From JAUIAS01 sp030425395 (GTDB taxonomy: Bacteria; Pseudomonadota; Alphaproteobacteria; Rhodobacterales; Rhodobacteraceae), in contig CP121336.1 of the NCBI GenBank assembly GCA_043553855.1, positions 124,001-188,000 of the forward strand: a stretch of 64,000 nt of DNA, read 5' to 3'. Each line of letters opens with the position of its first letter. The stretch's first letter is position 1. Below are positions 43,857 to 51,584 of this stretch, one piece after another. Below the pieces are notes generated by a model that did no database searches, was not told where the DNA came from, and worked only from the letters and a program-made list of their open reading frames with translations. A program made the translations under genes and the position numbers.

Positions 43857-45506
43857 TCAGAAAGTGAAAATCTCGGCACCTTCGCCGCTATAGTTGGATT
43901 TGTTGCTCTCACCCGCGATGGCGCGATGCACGGCCATCGCAGCCGCGACGGCACCGTCAATCCGATCCGTCTTCTTGCCTTTGTGCATCCGGATCAGGCC
44001 GGTGGTTTCGTTCCGGCTGGCAACAACGCTATCGAAGTGGTGCCGCAACACCGGGTGCCCGTCGTGCCGGATCATGCGACCGTTGACGGTGCGTTCCAGA
44101 TCGCCAATCGCGACACCCATGCTCAATGGCGCTTGGCGAAGTTCGATCACCGGCAACCCGTCATCGTAAAGCCGCTGCATGATCTGTCGGGCCAAATGGG
44201 GGTCGAACGCGATTTCGCGCACATCATGCCGCGCCGCAAGTTCGCGCAAATGATCTTCTACCGCCTCGGGGTCGATGATTGGGCCGGGCGTGGCCGTGAT
44301 CAGCCCGCCATCGCGCCACCGCTCATACGGCACTGCGTCACGCTCACCGCGCTCTTTCAGATCGTCACCCGGCACAAAGAACCAAGGCTTGATGGTGATC
44401 TGGCCGTCTTCATGCCGCCATGCCGCGACGACAGACGCAGTATCGCCGGAAAGCGCCATATCCACACCGACCCAACACGGCAGCCCTTCAAGGTCGGCTT
44501 CGTCCTCTTCAAAGCGCCGGGCGTCGTAGGTCGCCATGCTGAACAGTGGGTCGCGGCTGTTCCCGTGCCAGATGTTCAAATTATATTGCTGAAAGCTGTA
44601 TCGCTCCGCCGGATGATCCTTGGCTTCGGTCGCAAGACCACGCAGCCCGGACAAGCTGGGGAAGCCGTGCTTCAAGCCGGGGTTCACCCGATACCACACG
44701 TCTTCGCTCTGCCAGTCGTCATCCGGCTCCGCGCCGAAGATGATCGGCAAGAACTCGGGGTTGTCGATTTCACCCAGGGCGACGCGGCGCGCATAAGCAT
44801 ACTGGTCGGCGGCAAGCGTTTCATGCCCCCGCCCGGCAGTGGTCGCGATCACAAGCAAGCTGTCATCGGTCTTCGCAAGGCCGGATTTCAGGGCTTCCCA
44901 AAGATCTCGCCCGGACCAAGCGTGTATCTCATCCGCGAGCACGAACGCCGGCGTGGTGCCGTGTTGTGCCCGTCCGTCGCTCGACACGGCGCGCAGCCGC
45001 GCACCGCTGTGCACATCCGTGATCTGTTTGGCGCTATTGAAGGCGTCGTGAATACGCGTTGCGGCGACAAGGCGCTTGTCCTGCCGGATAATGTCGGCGG
45101 CCTCACGAAAGCCGATACCCGCCTGTTCGCGATCTGACGCCGCAAAGATCACCTGTCCGGACGGCACCTTTTCCGGGCCGATCACGTGCAGCAACGACAG
45201 GGCGGCGGCCAAGCTTGTTTTCCGGTTTCCACGCGGCAACATGAGGAACACGGTCTTGACGATCCGCCGCCCGTCTTCATGGCGCGGCCCGTAGATGCGA
45301 CGGACAATGCGTTCTTGAAACGGCGCAAGTTGAAACGCGCGGGGGTGTCGATTAGCGTTCGCGGCTTTGGGCGCGCGATTGTCATTCACCGCCGCCGGGT
45401 GCCGCAACCGCCGCAAGAACGTCACAGCGCGCTCGCCATATCCCATAGGGTCTGGGATGGCGCTGCCGTCTTCGATCCATGCCGGATATGTGCTGGCACT
45501 CGTCAT
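43857..45506 (-). CDS. terL: Phage terminase, large subunit (Terminase_1 type)
   Basis: Packaging motor ATPase and nuclease of 549 residues. The ATPase domain has a Walker A-like PRGNRKTSLAAAL, a Walker B VLADEIHAW with the catalytic Glu, and motif III ATTAG. The C-terminal nuclease domain has the first acidic residue in VGVDMALSGDTASVVA and further Asp residues near KKTDRIDGAVAAAMA. It is intact. ATG 45506 lies 2 bases after the terS stop. The gene follows terS and precedes tape measure. Confidence 0.95.
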   Translation of the reverse strand: MTSASTYPAWIEDGSAIPDPMGYGERAVTFLRRLRHPAAVNDNRAPKAANANRHPRAFQLAPFQERIVRRIYGPRHEDGRRIVKTVFLMLPRGNRKTSLAAALSLLHVIGPEKVPSGQVIFAASDREQAGIGFREAADIIRQDKRLVAATRIHDAFNSAKQITDVHSGARLRAVSSDGRAQHGTTPAFVLADEIHAWSGRDLWEALKSGLAKTDDSLLVIATTAGRGHETLAADQYAYARRVALGEIDNPEFLPIIFGAEPDDDWQSEDVWYRVNPGLKHGFPSLSGLRGLATEAKDHPAERYSFQQYNLNIWHGNSRDPLFSMATYDARRFEEDEADLEGLPCWVGVDMALSGDTASVVAAWRHEDGQITIKPWFFVPGDDLKERGERDAVPYERWRDGGLITATPGPIIDPEAVEDHLRELAARHDVREIAFDPHLARQIMQRLYDDGLPVIELRQAPLSMGVAIGDLERTVNGRMIRHDGHPVLRHHFDSVVASRNETTGLIRMHKGKKTDRIDGAVAAAMAVHRAIAGESNKSNYSGEGAEIFTF

Positions 45507-45508
45507 GC

Positions 45509-45898
45509 TCAAACCGACAACGGATTGTCGTCTTCGTCATCGTCGGGCAGCCCTGCCCCGATCCGGGCGCGGCTTGTCGGGGTCAAACCGTATTCGGCGG
45601 CGAGCTGGCGCGCGGTCTGCATGTATCGGATTTGTAAGCCGCCAAGTTTCAGATCGGGCAAGCCGCCCGCGCTCATCGTGTCCGCGATTGTGCGCGCGGC
45701 ACCCACCGCCGCACAGTAATGCTCGACGCCTGCCAAATCGGCCTTGGTGATGATCCGCCGGGCGATGAGCTGCGGCATGATCCGCTTCCACTCTGTCTTG
45801 GCATGTGGCGAGAGATGCTTAGGCACCGCCGGAGCTTTGATCAGCGCGTCGCTATCCGGTGACAGCGACGGCTTCACGCCGCGCGTATGCACACTCAT
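45509..45898 (-). CDS. terS: P27-family phage terminase, small subunit
   Basis: A 129-residue DNA-recognition subunit of the packaging machine. The P27 pattern is seen in LSPHAKTEWKRIMPQLIARRIITKADLAGVEHYCAAVGAARTI and LKLGGLQIRYMQTARQLAAEYGLTPTSRARI. The acidic tail DDDEDDNPLSV ends in the overlap with terL. It overlaps the head closure gene by 4 bases. Confidence 0.93.
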   Translation of the reverse strand: MSVHTRGVKPSLSPDSDALIKAPAVPKHLSPHAKTEWKRIMPQLIARRIITKADLAGVEHYCAAVGAARTIADTMSAGGLPDLKLGGLQIRYMQTARQLAAEYGLTPTSRARIGAGLPDDDEDDNPLSV

Positions 45899-46215
45899 AC
45901 CGCAACCTTCGAGCAGCGCAGTTCAAGACCGCGCTTACGGCCTAGCTCCGTGATCTCGTCAATGTCGTAGGCGACGCCATCGCTCGTCACGCGGTCGGCT
46001 GTCGTGATCCCGGCAAGATACCGGACGTGGAACACCGCACCACCCGCTTCGACTTCGCCGAAGCCTTTTAGGTATTCATCCGCACTACGTTGCTTCAATT
46101 CCGCTCGGATCGTCGCAACCGGTGTCCATGTCTTCGACACAGCTCCGGACGCCGCCACGGTTTCTGCTTCGCGCGATACCGTGATCTGCCGGTCAAGTTT
46201 TCCTGCCTTGATCAT
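45895..46215 (-). CDS. Phage head closure protein (head-tail adaptor)
   Basis: A 106-residue protein of the head-tail joining family (SPP1 gp16/lambda FII-like, often annotated head closure). It starts MIKAGKLDRQITVSREAETV, a standard pattern (GxLDRRITIxRxT), then DRVTSDGVAYDIDEITELGRKRGLELRC. It seals the portal and joins the tail. ATG 46215 was chosen; a GTG at 46230 overlaps the previous gene. Overlaps terS by 4 bases. Confidence 0.9.
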   Translation of the reverse strand: MIKAGKLDRQITVSREAETVAASGAVSKTWTPVATIRAELKQRSADEYLKGFGEVEAGGAVFHVRYLAGITTADRVTSDGVAYDIDEITELGRKRGLELRCSKVAV

Positions 46216-46217
46216 CG

Positions 46218-46637
46218 TCACACCCGCCACCGAATGACGCCTTCGACGGTGCCGACGCCGTGACAGTAAGCCCGCTCCGGATCAGGGTCGCGCATGTAGG
46301 CAAAGCCGGGCCGCTCATAGGCATCAATCCCGACCGTCGCGCAAGCAGGCGCATCCCACAGCGCGACAGACACCGCCGCACCGATCTGCCGGGCCATCTC
46401 CGCACCGTCTTCCAAAGCCCAGATGTGCAAGTCGATATATACGCGCGACAGAAAGGCTCCGCCGCTCGCCCGGCCAAGATGCACGAGCTGCGTGTTCGCC
46501 AAGATGATTGTCGGTAACTTGTCCGGACGCGTCGATCCCGCCCGGATATGGTCGGCAGGCACAAGGGCCGTCACTACCGACGCACCAATCAGGGCAGCAC
46601 GAACAGCGGTTTGGAATTCAAGGGTCGGGTCAATCAT
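46218..46637 (-). CDS. DUF3168-family phage protein (tail completion/terminator)
   Basis: A 139-residue protein of the DUF3168 family, which forms the tail terminator ring in siphophages. It shows DPTLEFQTAVRAALIGASVVTALVP, IYTRVYID-like LSRVYIDLHIWALEDGAEMARQIGAAVS and a C-terminal GVGTVEGVIRWRV. It overlaps the gp10 gene by 4 bases. Presence of this and connector genes means the head-tail junction is intact even though the tail tube gene is missing. Confidence 0.9.
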   Translation of the reverse strand: MIDPTLEFQTAVRAALIGASVVTALVPADHIRAGSTRPDKLPTIILANTQLVHLGRASGGAFLSRVYIDLHIWALEDGAEMARQIGAAVSVALWDAPACATVGIDAYERPGFAYMRDPDPERAYCHGVGTVEGVIRWRV

Positions 46638-47068
46638 GCGCCACCCTCCGCCGCGCTCCGCACAGCTTTGCCGATGGCGCGACTGATCCGGCGCTTCACC
46701 TTTGGCATAGCGATACGCGCACCGGGTCGCATGAACGGCTGTGCTTCCTGCTTGACGGTTCCGAATTCCTGAAGGTGGCCGTGGCGCACCTGTTCGTTCC
46801 CGGCTGTCACAAGCGCCTGATTGTTGCCTGCGGCGCGCTTGCCGCCACCTTCCGCATAGGCCGGGGTCGTTTCGCCGGGCGCAGTGACGGTTATGGACGC
46901 CTTCAAGTCGCCATCATCCACAGGCACGAGCGCACGCATCGTCCGGGCAACCTCTTCGGCCCCTTTGATCAAGGCCGGACGCACATCGCGCACCACCGCT
47001 TCCGGAATGGCTTTCAGGCGCTCACTCAGGACGCGCGACTGTTCGGTCAGGCTCTTACGCTGCGACAT
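46634..47068 (-). CDS. HK97 gp10-family protein (tail component)
   Basis: A 144-residue protein of the HK97 gp10 family, found at the head-tail junction. Pattern: VVRDVRPALIKGAEEVARTMRALVPVDDGDLKASITVT and HGHLQEFGTVKQEAQPFMRPGARI, with the Gly-Thr turn (EFGT) typical of the family. It overlaps the connector gene by 14 bases. Confidence 0.9.
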   Translation of the reverse strand: MSQRKSLTEQSRVLSERLKAIPEAVVRDVRPALIKGAEEVARTMRALVPVDDGDLKASITVTAPGETTPAYAEGGGKRAAGNNQALVTAGNEQVRHGHLQEFGTVKQEAQPFMRPGARIAMPKVKRRISRAIGKAVRSAAEGGA

Positions 47069-47351
47069 GGCCCGTCACCTGCTCGCGATACGGCGCAAGC
47101 AGCTCGTAAACACCGAACGGCACCGGGCGCATCGTCACGTCGCTGGCGCTCTCGCGCTGCTCATACCAATAGGCGGCGAGCTGTAACGCGGCTTCGGTCA
47201 GAACGGCGTCACCGGCGGCGAAGGCCGTGCCGATGTGGAAGCCGATCCACCCTTCGGCGGCGTCCAGCTTGTGCGCAAGCAGCGCATCATCAAGGTCGTG
47301 GTCAAGGTTGAGCTGCGATTTCAACAGGCTCACAGGGGTTTGGGCAGGCAT
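47055..47351 (-). CDS. Phage head-tail connector protein (gp6-like)
   Basis: A 98-residue protein of the gp6/phage_connect family that forms the adaptor ring under the portal. The pattern is VSLLKSQLNLDHDLDDALLAHKLDAAEGWIGFHIG and LTEAALQLAAYWYEQRE, ending LLAPYREQV. It starts the second structural block; upstream is about 230 AT-rich bases that also hold the promoter region for the divergent cargo gene at 47583. Confidence 0.9.
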   Translation of the reverse strand: MPAQTPVSLLKSQLNLDHDLDDALLAHKLDAAEGWIGFHIGTAFAAGDAVLTEAALQLAAYWYEQRESASDVTMRPVPFGVYELLAPYREQVTGHVAA

Positions 47352-47582
47352 CTCTAAGCTCTTCAATGGATCATTGAGTTATAATATAACACATTTACCC
47401 AAAGCCCTGAAGAGTCGGTGAAAAAGTTATTTAGCGGCTGTCTTGTGCGGACCTCCCCCCGCCGGTCCCGCAAGACTTTCGAGATTTACCCCCACCCCGA
47501 GACACTGCTGTGCTAAACATTCTTGCACTACCTAAAAATGTTTGGATAAGATCACATAACAACGGGGCTAGATGGATCAAAA

Positions 47583-48296
47583 ATGAAATACGCGTTCTCT
47601 GCGACAGGTTTTATCTTCGGCCTGATATTAGTTATGGTGTCGAGCAGTTTTGGCTACTTCATGAACATTGACCTTTCGCAAGTCGGAAGTGCAGCTGGAT
47701 CGTTTATCTGTTCAGCAGCAATATTCTCTGCGTATTTTGACTGGCGAGGAAAGCAAGAGTTATCAGAGTATGTCTGGAGCGAGGCAAAGGCTGCAATAGA
47801 AGTAAAGAATGCTGGAATATCCGGATTTACAGAAAATGCTTCGCAGACAGATTTATCAGAGGATATATTAAATGCAAGAAATATCAAATGCATCACGACC
47901 TACTCCAGCAGATTCTTAAAGCGTTACGAAACAGAAATATCGACCTGCCTTAGGAAAGGCGGCTCAGTAACCATAATTCTGCAAGACGAAGAATCCCCAA
48001 CTATACGCGCCATGAAAGAACTGAGCGCATGGCATTTCGAAGAAATATCCGCGAACTATCACGCCAATAATGAAATCTACACGAGATTAAAAAATGATGG
48101 AAACATCAAACTTTTACGCCACAAAGGCATTCGCGCATATTCTTGTCTTATAACGGATACAAAAGCGCACATATCGCTCGCTACGAACTCAAACGGGCGA
48201 GCAAAAATTCCACGAATAACTGCAAAAAGTAACGGCTCTCTTTATTCCTTCCTCAATACTGACGCAGATCGCATGATTGAGCAATCCAATGTATGA
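47583..48296 (+). CDS. AT-rich cargo protein A: two TM helices plus PLD-like domain
   Basis: A 237-residue protein not recognised by family. Two hydrophobic helices lie at about residues 5-27 and 33-53, with a short periplasmic loop. A soluble domain at about 85-237 has alternating strands and helices (NIKCITTYSSRFLKRYETEI, GGSVTIILQDEESPTIRAMKEL, NIKLLRHKGIRAYSCLITDTKAHISLATN), resembling a phospholipase-D-like fold without a clear HKD motif. Codons are AT-rich, unlike neighbours. It is opposite to the phage structural genes and overlaps the next gene by 8 bases, so they form a coupled pair. A membrane effector in a defence or exclusion module is possible but unproven. Confidence 0.65.
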   Translation: MKYAFSATGFIFGLILVMVSSSFGYFMNIDLSQVGSAAGSFICSAAIFSAYFDWRGKQELSEYVWSEAKAAIEVKNAGISGFTENASQTDLSEDILNARNIKCITTYSSRFLKRYETEISTCLRKGGSVTIILQDEESPTIRAMKELSAWHFEEISANYHANNEIYTRLKNDGNIKLLRHKGIRAYSCLITDTKAHISLATNSNGRAKIPRITAKSNGSLYSFLNTDADRMIEQSNV

Positions 48297-48735
48297 AGAC
48301 AATCTCAATAAAGAAATAGAAATTCTGTTCGATAAACATGGAAAGCAAAATGTAATTGACGCAGTAAGTAGGAAGACATCGAAGAACCATACCTTATCAA
48401 TAATATCCAATGATGGAATGCACCGACAACCATCAGAATTAATCCTAGGCGAAAAATTCATTTTTTCCAGTGGAACAATCGACACCTCAACAGATAAAAC
48501 GATGTCAGATCATCTAGAGAAATGCTGTAAAAGCCTTGCAGAGAAATTACGCGAAAAGCGATGGACCGAAGTTCAACTTTTCTTTTCCGGGCACAGCCTT
48601 CTTTCAGCATATGCAAAATTGACCGTCTACAGGGTCACTCATCTCAATACTATAGATTATGGGTTTTTTAGTGATTCTGGATATCGTCGCGTTAGTTTCA
48701 ACCTTAGACCGCAATTATTGGCAAAGGGGAGTTAA
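48289..48735 (+). CDS. AT-rich cargo protein B, partner of A
   Basis: A 148-residue soluble protein of unknown family. The C-terminal half (about 75-145) is a repeating strand-helix unit: VQLFFSGHSLLSAYAKLTVYRVTHLNTIDYGFFSDSGYRRVSFNL. The 'FFSGHSLLSA' segment is loosely like sensor domains that bind nucleotides in defence systems, but I cannot assign it. The ATG at 48289 overlaps the end of gene A; a TTG at 48277 is also possible. Its stop overlaps the convergent HNH stop by 4 bases (TTAA). The gene is AT-rich. Confidence 0.6.
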   Translation: MYEDNLNKEIEILFDKHGKQNVIDAVSRKTSKNHTLSIISNDGMHRQPSELILGEKFIFSSGTIDTSTDKTMSDHLEKCCKSLAEKLREKRWTEVQLFFSGHSLLSAYAKLTVYRVTHLNTIDYGFFSDSGYRRVSFNLRPQLLAKGS

Positions 48736-49079
48736 GACAGTAATAATACTGTTTCTTCTCGTTGCTTTACTCGATCGTGACAACTCTTACACAAGGGCTG
48801 CCAGTTCATGCGATCCCAGAACAACCGATCATCGCCACGATGCGGCGTGATGTGATCCACAACGGTCGCAGGTGCGCCGCACATCCCGCATAAGGTATGT
48901 AGCTTGAGAAACTCTACACGGGCGACGCGCCACGCGTGATTGTAGCCGCGCCGGGCAGCACTCGGACGTTTCGCATCGTAGCGCTTATTCCGGGCACGGG
49001 TGCGCGCGATCTGGCAAGCGCAACGCTCGCCGTGCCGCACGACATTCCCGCATGAACAAGTGTGCGGTGGTTTCGGCAC
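48732..49079 (-). CDS. Phage HNH endonuclease
   Basis: A 115-residue HNH nuclease of the kind found beside terminase genes, needed for packaging in many cos phages. Zinc/catalytic residues are seen in CGMCGAPATVVDHITPHRGD (HNH His is in DHI) and WQPLCKSCHDRVKQRE. The N-terminal CSCGNVVRHGERCAC carries extra cysteines. The start is GTG 49079, overlapping the stop of the previous gene by one base. Here it lies between capsid and connector blocks instead of next to terS. Confidence 0.92.
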   Translation of the reverse strand: MPKPPHTCSCGNVVRHGERCACQIARTRARNKRYDAKRPSAARRGYNHAWRVARVEFLKLHTLCGMCGAPATVVDHITPHRGDDRLFWDRMNWQPLCKSCHDRVKQREETVLLLS

Positions 49080-49705
49080 TACGCGGCCATACCTTCGCGC
49101 ACACGTGACAACTTTTTCAGAGCAAGCAGCCCTGCCCGGTCGAATTCCGGATCAAGGCCCATCGCCACGTTTTGCTTGCGCTGTTCCTCGGTCGGGCCGG
49201 TGTCGGCGTCCTCTGCATCGCCATGAATGGCCTTGAACTTCGCGATATGGGCCGCAAAGGCGTCGGTGATTTCTTGCGGAGTGGCATTCCATGCCGCCTC
49301 CGGCGTCCATCCAAGCCAACCGGTCGCGAACCCATAAAGGTCTTTGAACAACGCGCTCCACGGTTTCGGCGCGGTGTTGCTGGGCTGCTTTCGATCCGCC
49401 TTCGGTTCTTCCGGAAAGAACGCCGCCACAAGCGCGATACACGGCCCCTGTGCTGCCCTCTGGAAGTCCCGCAAGGGTAACACCGCCGCAGCCGAGAACT
49501 GCGGCTCTGTGGACTCCATATCGGCTCCGGCGGTGATCACGTGCCATATGGTCTGCGTATCGAATTCTTCGATCTTGCGTAACAGCTCCGGAAAACCGCC
49601 ATGCAGCCTTTCAAGGTGAAGAGCAGCCCGCAAAGACGGGCGCAAGAAGACGGTGTGGCCACCGAACTCCACTACGATTGCGTCATATGCGAGCTGCCGT
49701 TTCAT
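49079..49705 (-). CDS. Phage tail assembly chaperone-like protein
   Basis: A 208-residue protein. The N-terminal part (FGGHTVFLRPSLRAALHLERLHGGFPELLRKIEEF) resembles GTA/siphophage tail-assembly chaperone domains. The middle LYGFATGWLGWTPEAAWNATPQEI is like the C-terminal chaperone half (gpGT-type) fused in one frame. It probably binds the tape measure during tail assembly. It lies 2 bases after the capsid gene. Position in the block, next to the capsid and not the tape measure, is unusual. Confidence 0.65.
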   Translation of the reverse strand: MKRQLAYDAIVVEFGGHTVFLRPSLRAALHLERLHGGFPELLRKIEEFDTQTIWHVITAGADMESTEPQFSAAAVLPLRDFQRAAQGPCIALVAAFFPEEPKADRKQPSNTAPKPWSALFKDLYGFATGWLGWTPEAAWNATPQEITDAFAAHIAKFKAIHGDAEDADTGPTEEQRKQNVAMGLDPEFDRAGLLALKKLSRVREGMAA

Positions 49706-49707
49706 GG

Positions 49708-51264
49708 TTACGCCGCAGCCATCGTCAACTTTCGGAACGCGTCGGGCCGCACAACACCGGCACCGACACGGCGACGCGCGTGATAGCGCATCAGGCCATT
49801 GGCGCGCTGCGTGTAAGGATCGGCCAAGACGGCGAGCGACAGGCGATCATAGATGCGATAGCCGCGCTTGAAATCGCCGAAAATGATCGGTTCGGCACTT
49901 ACGCCGATATCCGGCATATCCACCGCTTCGACCACGGGACGGCCAAGGATCGTTTCGGGTTGCCCTGCCTGATAGGACGGTTGCCACAGGTAGTTGCCGT
50001 TGCCGTCTTTCAGGGTGCGCAACGCCGCAAGCGTCTGTCCGTTCATCACCCATGTCCCGGAGTTGCGATAAGTCGCGGGCAACGCATACATCAGCGCGAT
50101 CAGCTCATCCGGCGCAATCACGGCACCACTTCCCGCGACGGTCGCCGAGATGTTGCCATTGACCATGAATCCAGCGGGTTCAAGCGCGGTGTTGCCACTG
50201 ACGAAGGACGCGTTTTCTTTTTGGCCGAAGTCTTCGGCAAGAGCGAGATTGACCTCGCTCAGCACATTCGCGCTGTCTTCGGCGAGTTGAAGCGACATAT
50301 CGACAAAGGTCGCGATCTCTTTGACCGCGATTTCCGACTGATCAAAGGTCGGCTGACTGCCGGTTCGGGCATCGGTTTCCCCGACCCATGCGGCGTTGGT
50401 AATGCCGGTGCGCTTGGGAAGGATGATGCTTGCCGATCCGGTGGTCCGAACATCCGCAATCGACCGGATCGGGCTGTATTCGACAAGATTACGGATGAAC
50501 TCGCCGCTCACATCCTCGGGGGCAAGGATATGGTTCGCGGTGTCGCTCGCCGTGGTCAGCGATTTCTTTTCGCCGGTGGACAGGTAATGCGTGAATGCTT
50601 TTACCTCGTCGGCACCCATTACCGGGTTTGCCACGCCGGTGATCTGCGGTCGGTTGCCTTTGGCCTCCAACCGGTCAAGCCGGGCTTTGATTTCGTTAAA
50701 TGCCTTTACGTCGATCTGCGGCACGCGCGGCGTGTCATTGGCCGGGGCTACGGCCTTCTGTTCGGTTTCGATTTCCTCGTTTTCCACTTCGGGGGTCTCC
50801 TTGAGGGTCTTGGGGGGCTGGTGTGCATCCGATTTAATGGACGTGATCTGCGCGCCCGGATGCGCGGGAACGGCGACAACAGAGATTTCGTGCAGCTCGG
50901 CAGCCGTGATGGTGCGGCCTTTGCCGTGGCGCTGCGCTTTCTTAGTAACAAAGCCGATGGACAGGCCGGACACGGCTTTGCTGCGGATCATGGCGCGCAC
51001 TTCGCGCGCCCGTTCCACGTCATCGACCAGCAACCGGCCTTTGACGGTCAGCCCTTCGGGCGTCTCTGCAATGTCATCCCATACGCCGATCACTTGCGCC
51101 TGATCGTGCGCGAAGAGCATCGGCAGGGTATGCGGCGCGGTCAGTGCGCCCTTTTCGATCACATCGCCAACCCTGTCCGGGCTGCCGAAGGGCCATGCTA
51201 TGCCGGTGATCTCTCCGGCATCCGTGACGCTCAGAGCGGCTTTGATTTCGAAACGCTCGGTCAT
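49708..51264 (-). CDS. Fused prohead protease and HK97-fold major capsid protein
   Basis: A 518-residue polyprotein. The N-terminal domain (about 1-150) is an HK97-type prohead protease: LPMLFAHDQ holds the catalytic His, VSGLSIGF the Ser and AAELHEISVVAVPAHPGA the distal part. A Glu/Lys-rich linker (about 150-190) acts as scaffold region. The C-terminal domain (about 210-518) is an HK97-fold capsid protein (SIILPKRTGITNAAWVGE, DMSLQLAEDSA, PAGFMVNGNISAT, YRIYDRLSLAVLADPYT). Fusions of this kind are known in some siphophages. It overlaps the upstream gene by 4 bases. Confidence 0.93.
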   Translation of the reverse strand: MTERFEIKAALSVTDAGEITGIAWPFGSPDRVGDVIEKGALTAPHTLPMLFAHDQAQVIGVWDDIAETPEGLTVKGRLLVDDVERAREVRAMIRSKAVSGLSIGFVTKKAQRHGKGRTITAAELHEISVVAVPAHPGAQITSIKSDAHQPPKTLKETPEVENEEIETEQKAVAPANDTPRVPQIDVKAFNEIKARLDRLEAKGNRPQITGVANPVMGADEVKAFTHYLSTGEKKSLTTASDTANHILAPEDVSGEFIRNLVEYSPIRSIADVRTTGSASIILPKRTGITNAAWVGETDARTGSQPTFDQSEIAVKEIATFVDMSLQLAEDSANVLSEVNLALAEDFGQKENASFVSGNTALEPAGFMVNGNISATVAGSGAVIAPDELIALMYALPATYRNSGTWVMNGQTLAALRTLKDGNGNYLWQPSYQAGQPETILGRPVVEAVDMPDIGVSAEPIIFGDFKRGYRIYDRLSLAVLADPYTQRANGLMRYHARRRVGAGVVRPDAFRKLTMAAA

Positions 51265-51584
51265 GCTGCGTCTTCGTCATCGACAGCACCGCCCCAGCGC
51301 GCATCCAGAACATCCAGCGCAAGCGGATACAGGTCATCTATGGGCCGGTTCCGTGCGTAAGTGTCGGTGAGCTGCGCGGCCCTCTTCGGGGTGGTGCCGC
51401 CGCCGATAAGGCCAAGGCGGATCACCTCGATCAGATCGGCGAGCTTGAATTGCATGTTGACGGCGCGGAGATAGAACGCGCCGATCCCAAGATCGGCCTT
51501 GCGTTCAAGTTCCGCGATCATGTCGTCCGTCAACGCGAACGTATAGTCACCGTCGCCGAAGAAGGCGGTGTGGGTCAGCTTCAT
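51261..51584 (-). CDS. GTA gp10-family protein (tail chaperone-like)
   Basis: A 107-residue protein of the family annotated as gene transfer agent gp10-like. It has FFGDGDYTFALTDDMIAELERKADLGIGAF followed by DLIEVIRLGLIGGGTTPKRAAQL, the usual pattern of these chaperone-like proteins. It overlaps the portal stop and capsid start (ATGA type on both sides), so portal, this gene and capsid are tightly coupled. Confidence 0.85.
   Translation of the reverse strand: MKLTHTAFFGDGDYTFALTDDMIAELERKADLGIGAFYLRAVNMQFKLADLIEVIRLGLIGGGTTPKRAAQLTDTYARNRPIDDLYPLALDVLDARWGGAVDDEDAA

Noticed and set aside
49678..51360. A 560-codon plus-strand frame across the capsid gene
   Set aside because: It is the antisense of the protease-capsid fusion, which has clear HK97 motifs; no domain is seen in the plus-strand frame.
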